NCBI GenBank assembly: GCA_030656535.1
Contig: JAUSPL010000352.1
Coordinates: 1-9,504 of the forward strand
DNA length: 9,504 bases
Origin: Gemmobacter sp.
GTDB lineage: Bacteria > Pseudomonadota > Alphaproteobacteria > Rhodobacterales > Rhodobacteraceae
Reading direction: 5' to 3'
Part shown: positions 6,817-9,504 of the stretch, piece after piece
How the letters are laid out: every line of letters begins with the position of its first letter
How positions within the stretch are numbered: position 1 is the stretch's first letter
The notes under the pieces: generated by a model
Database searches by the model: none
What the model saw: only the letters and a program-made list of their open reading frames with translations
What the model was told of the DNA's origin: nothing
Made by a program: the position numbers and the translations under genes

Positions 6817-7387
6817 AAGATCCAAACTTTTCCAGGCCGACAAAGTCGATCTTTTCAAATACTGGCATCATGATATCGGGCGCTGCATCCTGCGCCTGAA
6901 CCATTACGCGGTTGCCGACAAGGGTCTGCAGGCTGTTTTCCTGTTGCAGAACCCGCACCTGACCCACGCGCACAACCTTGCCCATCGTAGCCATCAAGGC
7001 AGAATTTCCCAGCAGTGCGCCCATTGAGGCCACCATCGGATTATCTGCCATCAATGTGATACGAAAAGACGCCTCCGGCCCTTCATACGTCGCCTCGGCC
7101 CCAGTGCCCGCGCCCATCATTCCAAGCCCTGTGTTCATGTCTGTGTTCATGGTCCTGGTCCAGCCGTCGGGTGCCTCTGGCAAAAACCCTGTCAGGCGCT
7201 CGGCCTTTTGGGCCTGCAGCAACTGCTGAGCCATTGTCAGTTCATCCATCGCAAACTGCACATCGCCGGCATTGTACGCCTCCAGCGCGCTGGCAATGGC
7301 ATCAGAGACCTGATCGGCCCGTGCGACCGCGGAAAGACCGGGCAAGATCATGGCAGCCGAAAAAGCCGCGAGGGCAAGACGCTTCAT
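6815..7387 (-). CDS. Exported protein of unknown function
   Basis: 190 residues. A signal peptide (MKRLALAAFSAAMILPGLSA, cleavage probably after VARA) directs it to the periplasm. The mature part begins with a helical, Ala-rich segment (about 25-60, QVSDAIASALEAYNAGDVQ) that looks like one TPR-like or helical hairpin. It continues with a beta-rich part (75-190) containing a Met/Gly-rich stretch (TDMNTGLGMMGAG), a strand with SFRITLMADNP, and another Met-rich loop near NSALMATMGK. I do not recognise the family and assign no function. The start at ATG 7387 is set by GGAG (minus strand, at 7394-7397) 6 nt upstream; the ATG at 7399, whose own second codon supplies that GGAG, has no ribosome binding site. 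It follows the P1 peptidase on the same strand with a 66-bp gap. Confidence 0.75.
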   Translation of the reverse strand: MKRLALAAFSAAMILPGLSAVARADQVSDAIASALEAYNAGDVQFAMDELTMAQQLLQAQKAERLTGFLPEAPDGWTRTMNTDMNTGLGMMGAGTGAEATYEGPEASFRITLMADNPMVASMGALLGNSALMATMGKVVRVGQVRVLQQENSLQTLVGNRVMVQAQDAAPDIMMPVFEKIDFVGLEKFGS

Positions 7388-7412
7388 CAAATTCTCCATG
7401 ACAACAGACTAC

Positions 7413-7428
7413 GTCCAAAGGCTTGGAC
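7413..7428. repeat. Small inverted repeat between P1 peptidase and exported protein
   Basis: GTCCAA-AGGC-TTGGAC is a perfect 6-bp inverted repeat with a 4-bp centre. It lies 26 bp upstream of the exported-protein start and 26 bp past the peptidase stop. No T-tract follows on either strand, so it is a poor terminator; an operator or RNA hairpin in the leader is as likely. Confidence 0.35.
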
Positions 7429-7453
7429 ACGGATTAACGTCGAACAACCCCCG

Positions 7454-8443
7454 TCAGCGCGGCAGCCCGCTCCACGCTGGTTGCAGATCACCCGGCATGG
7501 CCCGCGCATGAAAAACCGCACGCGCAATCGCACGCGCCAAAACCGCACTGGCGGCATGGCCAATGGTGAAAGGGTCCACATGCGGGTCGGCAATTGGCCG
7601 TTCGCCGGTTGCGACACCGAAGACCAGATCGCCGTCGTAGGGTGTATGGCTGGGAACGATCGCGCGGGCCATGCCGTCATGCGCCGCAGTTGCCATCCGC
7701 TGCACTTCGGCCTTGGACATGGCTGCATCTGTGGCGACGATGGCAATCGTCGTGGCCTCACCCAGTCGTTTGCCCGGCAACGGGTCATGCGACGCCGGAA
7801 AAGTTGCCGGCAGCCCGAGTCCGCCAAATTCGCCGTTCAGTTCCCACGGCGCGGCCCAGAAATGCCGCCCACCGTCGACCGTAGCCGACCCCAAGGCATT
7901 CACGATCACCAGTGCGCCAACCGTGAACCCACTGTCCAGAACCGCAGAGGCCGACCCCAGCCCCCCCTTGAGGTTCAGCGTGGTTGCACCAAATCCCGCG
8001 CCAACCGTCCCCAGCGCGAAGTCCTGACCAACCGCAGCAAGCGCCGCACGTCCCAGTGCGGGATACGGATTGACGTCCCAATCCTTGTTGCCGCCGTTGA
8101 TCAGATCAAAGATGATTGCCCCCGGAACCACCGGCACCCGCAAGTTGTGGATCGCCAGCCCGCGCCCCATGGCACGAAGCCCGTCCACCACGCCGCCAAC
8201 CGCATCCAGCCCATAGACCGACCCGCCGGACAGAACGATTGCTTCGACATCCTGAACCATCTTGTCGGGTGCCAGCAGATCGGTTTCCCGGGTCCCCGGC
8301 GCACCACCCATCACATGCACTGCGGCGGTGAACGCGCGTTCACCCAACAATACCGTTGACCCCGAGCGCACAACGGCATCCTCGGCATTGCCGACCAACA
8401 GCCCCGGTACATCAGTTATCAGGTTTCTTGGTCCTGGACGCAT
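7454..8443 (-). CDS. P1 family (S58, DmpA-like) N-terminal-nucleophile peptidase
   Basis: 329 residues, a normal length for the family. It opens with GPRNLITDVPGLLVGNA, the usual start of these proteins, followed by TVLLGERAFTAAVHVMGGAPGT, LSGGSVYGLDAVGGV (71-85), GAIIFDL, and LNLKGGLGSASAV (157-168). The last matches the autoprocessing region of P1 peptidases, where cleavage before a Ser or Thr frees the N-terminal nucleophile; by this match Ser164 after Gly163 is the likely nucleophile. Family members act as aminopeptidases, amidases or esterases on beta- or D-amino-acyl or other amides; the substrate here is unknown. The start at ATG 8443 is preferred because family homology begins there and AGGTGA lies about 8 nt upstream; the frame stays open to an ATG at 8515 without a good ribosome binding site. 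It lies 104 bp downstream of the SDR on the same strand, so the two are probably co-transcribed. Confidence 0.85.
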   Translation of the reverse strand: MRPGPRNLITDVPGLLVGNAEDAVVRSGSTVLLGERAFTAAVHVMGGAPGTRETDLLAPDKMVQDVEAIVLSGGSVYGLDAVGGVVDGLRAMGRGLAIHNLRVPVVPGAIIFDLINGGNKDWDVNPYPALGRAALAAVGQDFALGTVGAGFGATTLNLKGGLGSASAVLDSGFTVGALVIVNALGSATVDGGRHFWAAPWELNGEFGGLGLPATFPASHDPLPGKRLGEATTIAIVATDAAMSKAEVQRMATAAHDGMARAIVPSHTPYDGDLVFGVATGERPIADPHVDPFTIGHAASAVLARAIARAVFHARAMPGDLQPAWSGLPR

Positions 8444-8547
8444 ATGCCCGCTCACCTTCTTGATCTGTTCAGGAATAGGTTTGGCGGCACGACCCATGGG
8501 GCCACACCCGGCCATCGAGGCGCACCGCCTGTTCGCTTGGCCCTGCG

Positions 8548-9288
8548 CTAGATGCAGCGCCCGCCGTCAACCTCCATCGCAACGCCGGTAATCATCGACG
8601 CCTCGTCCGAGCACAAAAACAGCGCGGCATTGCCCATGTCTTCGGGTGTGGAAAACCGGCCCAGTGGGATCGACGACAGGAATTTTGCCCGCACTTCGGG
8701 CGTGTCCTCGCCCATAAAGCTTTTCAGCAGCGGCGTCTCGCCGGCAACGGGGTTCAGCGCGTTCACCCGCACACCAAAAGGTGCAAGCTCGATCGCCATC
8801 GCCTGAGTTGCGGTAATCATCCAGCCCTTGGACGCGTTGTACCAGTTCAGTCGCGGGCGGGGCGATACCCCTGCGGTGGACGCAATGTTCAGGATCGCGC
8901 CGGATTTCGCGGCCTTCATGCCGGGCACCAGTGCGCGCGCAATCAGATAGACCGACTTCGCATTGACACGCAGGACACGGTCGAAGTCCTCTTCTGTCAC
9001 ATCTTCCATAAAGGCGGGCAAATGGGTAATTCCAGCGTTGTTGACCAGAATATCCACGCGCCCAAAAGCTGCCAGTGCGGCTGCCGCCATCGCATTGACC
9101 GAGTCTCCGGTGCCGACATCCACCTTTTGCGCCAAGCCCCCGATTTCATCGGCAACGGCCTGGGCTGCAGCTTCGTTGATGTCGGCCACCATGACCCGCG
9201 CGCCCTCGGACGCAAAGCGCCGGGCGATGCCTGCCCCAAATCCCGATCCCGCGCCCGTCACGATTGCTGTTTTGCCTGCTAGCCGCAT
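8548..9288 (-). CDS. SDR family NAD-dependent oxidoreductase
   Basis: A classical short-chain dehydrogenase of 246 residues. The Rossmann glycine motif TGAGSGFG is at 11-18. Asp36 ends the second strand (VMVADIN), which in this family favours NAD over NADP. NNAG is at 83-86, a structural Asn at 109, and the catalytic set is Ser137 (NIASTAG), Tyr150 and Lys154 (YNASK). The C-terminal part has NALNPVAGETPLL in place of the usual 'PG', then PLGRFSTPEDMG, and ends with the typical VDGGRCI. It probably oxidises an alcohol or reduces a ketone; the substrate is not predictable. The start at ATG 9288 has GGGGGA (minus strand, at 9295-9300) 6 nt upstream; the longer frame to 9327 would run through the likely regulatory inverted repeat. 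It is first in a probable operon with the P1 peptidase. An IS481-family element sits 80 bp upstream. Confidence 0.88.
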   Translation of the reverse strand: MRLAGKTAIVTGAGSGFGAGIARRFASEGARVMVADINEAAAQAVADEIGGLAQKVDVGTGDSVNAMAAAALAAFGRVDILVNNAGITHLPAFMEDVTEEDFDRVLRVNAKSVYLIARALVPGMKAAKSGAILNIASTAGVSPRPRLNWYNASKGWMITATQAMAIELAPFGVRVNALNPVAGETPLLKSFMGEDTPEVRAKFLSSIPLGRFSTPEDMGNAALFLCSDEASMITGVAMEVDGGRCI

Positions 9289-9317
9289 GTCTGATCCCCC
9301 GAATGATTCCGGGTCCA

Positions 9318-9341
9318 CTTGGGCCAAATATATCGCCCAAG
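9318..9341. promoter_or_regulatory. Candidate operator upstream of the SDR gene
   Basis: CTTGGGC (9318-9324) and GCCCAAG (9335-9341) are a perfect 7-bp inverted repeat separated by 10 AT-rich bases (CAAATATATC). It is centred about 41 bp before the SDR start codon. The AT-rich centre contains a -10-like TATATT on the minus strand. The layout suits a dimeric repressor overlapping the promoter of the SDR-peptidase operon; the regulator is not in the window. Confidence 0.5.
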
Positions 9342-9368
9342 GGCAAGCAGGTTTTTTCCCGGCCTAGG

Positions 9369-9504
9369 TGTTTGATCCCACGGTTTGATGGTGCGATCCT
9401 TTCGCAGGAATGGAAGGAAGCACTATGGGACAAGTTCGTCACGGGAGCGCCACGACCACGCACGCCGTCAGAGCAGCAATACAGCGATCGCAAGCTTCGC
9501 TCGC
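9369..9504 (+). mobile_element. Left end of an IS481-family insertion sequence, partial
   Basis: The boundary is inferred. TGTTTGATCC begins at 9369, about 55 bp before the transposase start, and IS481-family elements typically begin with TGT. The six bases just before it (9363-9368) are CCTAGG, which fits the NCTAGN target duplicated by IS481 in Bordetella. Within the end, GTTTGAT recurs at 9370-9376 and 9383-9389, possibly transposase contacts. The element runs off the right edge, so the other end and second target copy cannot be seen. Confidence 0.65.
9425..9504 (+). CDS. IS481-family transposase, 3' partial
   Basis: The ATG at 9425 is preceded by AAGGA with a 6-nt spacer. The 26 complete codons begin MGQVRHGSATTTHAVRAAIQ and continue RSQASL, still open at the right edge. 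I recognise this as the N-terminus of an IS481-family transposase common in Rhodobacteraceae, in which the start of a helix-turn-helix is followed by an integrase-type DDE core. Only the first part is visible, so neither the DDE residues nor intactness can be judged. Confidence 0.8.
   Translation, partial: MGQVRHGSATTTHAVRAAIQRSQASL

Noticed and set aside
7208..8359. Plus-strand 383-codon open frame across the P1 peptidase
   Set aside because: It runs antisense to a clear P1 peptidase and to the N-terminus of the exported protein. Its His/Arg/Gln-rich composition is typical of antisense frames in GC-rich DNA.
1..9504. CRISPR array, tRNA/rRNA, toxin-antitoxin, phage defence or biosynthetic cluster
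   Set aside because: I saw no regularly spaced repeats, no tRNA-like cloverleaf and no gene set typical of these systems.

Overview
The window looks like chromosomal DNA from an alphaproteobacterium, most likely a Rhodobacteraceae/Roseobacter-type organism. The grounds are a GC-rich sequence with GC-rich third codon positions, an SH3b-plus-DUF1236 exported protein, a GabD-type aldehyde dehydrogenase, an SDR and P1 peptidase of kinds familiar from that group, and an IS481-family transposase N-terminus I recognise from it. This assignment comes from recalled family patterns, not from a search.

Layout, left to right. (1) 2-700 (+) is the 3' part of a regulator-type protein with a PBP-like substrate-binding domain; its start lies left of the window. 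Its stop overlaps by 4 bp the stop of a convergent polytopic membrane protein (697-1374, -). (2) About 355 bp without a convincing gene follows. (3) 1809-2387 (-) is an exported peptidoglycan-binding protein with a likely terminator, and upstream of it 2673-3350 (-) is an SGNH/GDSL-type lipoprotein. (4) 3576-5054 (-) is a succinate-semialdehyde dehydrogenase-like ALDH ending in a very clear intrinsic terminator. It is divergent, across 100 bp, from 5155-5988 (+), a kynurenine-formamidase-like alpha/beta hydrolase whose oxyanion-hole and nucleophile-elbow motifs are altered. (5) 6107-6736 (+) is the SH3b/DUF1236 exported protein. It converges through a terminator, possibly bidirectional, with 6815-7387 (-), an exported protein of unknown function. 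(6) 7454-8443 (-) is a P1-family N-terminal-nucleophile peptidase, downstream of and probably co-transcribed with 8548-9288 (-), an NAD-type SDR oxidoreductase. (7) An IS481-family element begins at about 9369, and its transposase (9425 onward, +) runs off the right edge.

How the genes work together: most are unrelated housekeeping or accessory genes. The supported units are the SDR-P1 peptidase pair and the divergent ALDH/hydrolase pair. Four products (SGNH lipoprotein, peptidoglycan-binding protein, SH3b/DUF1236 protein, 6815-7387 protein) carry export signals and point to the cell envelope.

I did not find a new multi-gene system. The best leads are the hydrolase with its motif substitutions, the IS481 end beside a CTAG-containing hexamer 80 bp upstream of the SDR operon, and a 7+10+7 inverted repeat between that insertion and the SDR start. 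Ribosome binding sites argue for shorter proteins than the longest open frames for seven genes.
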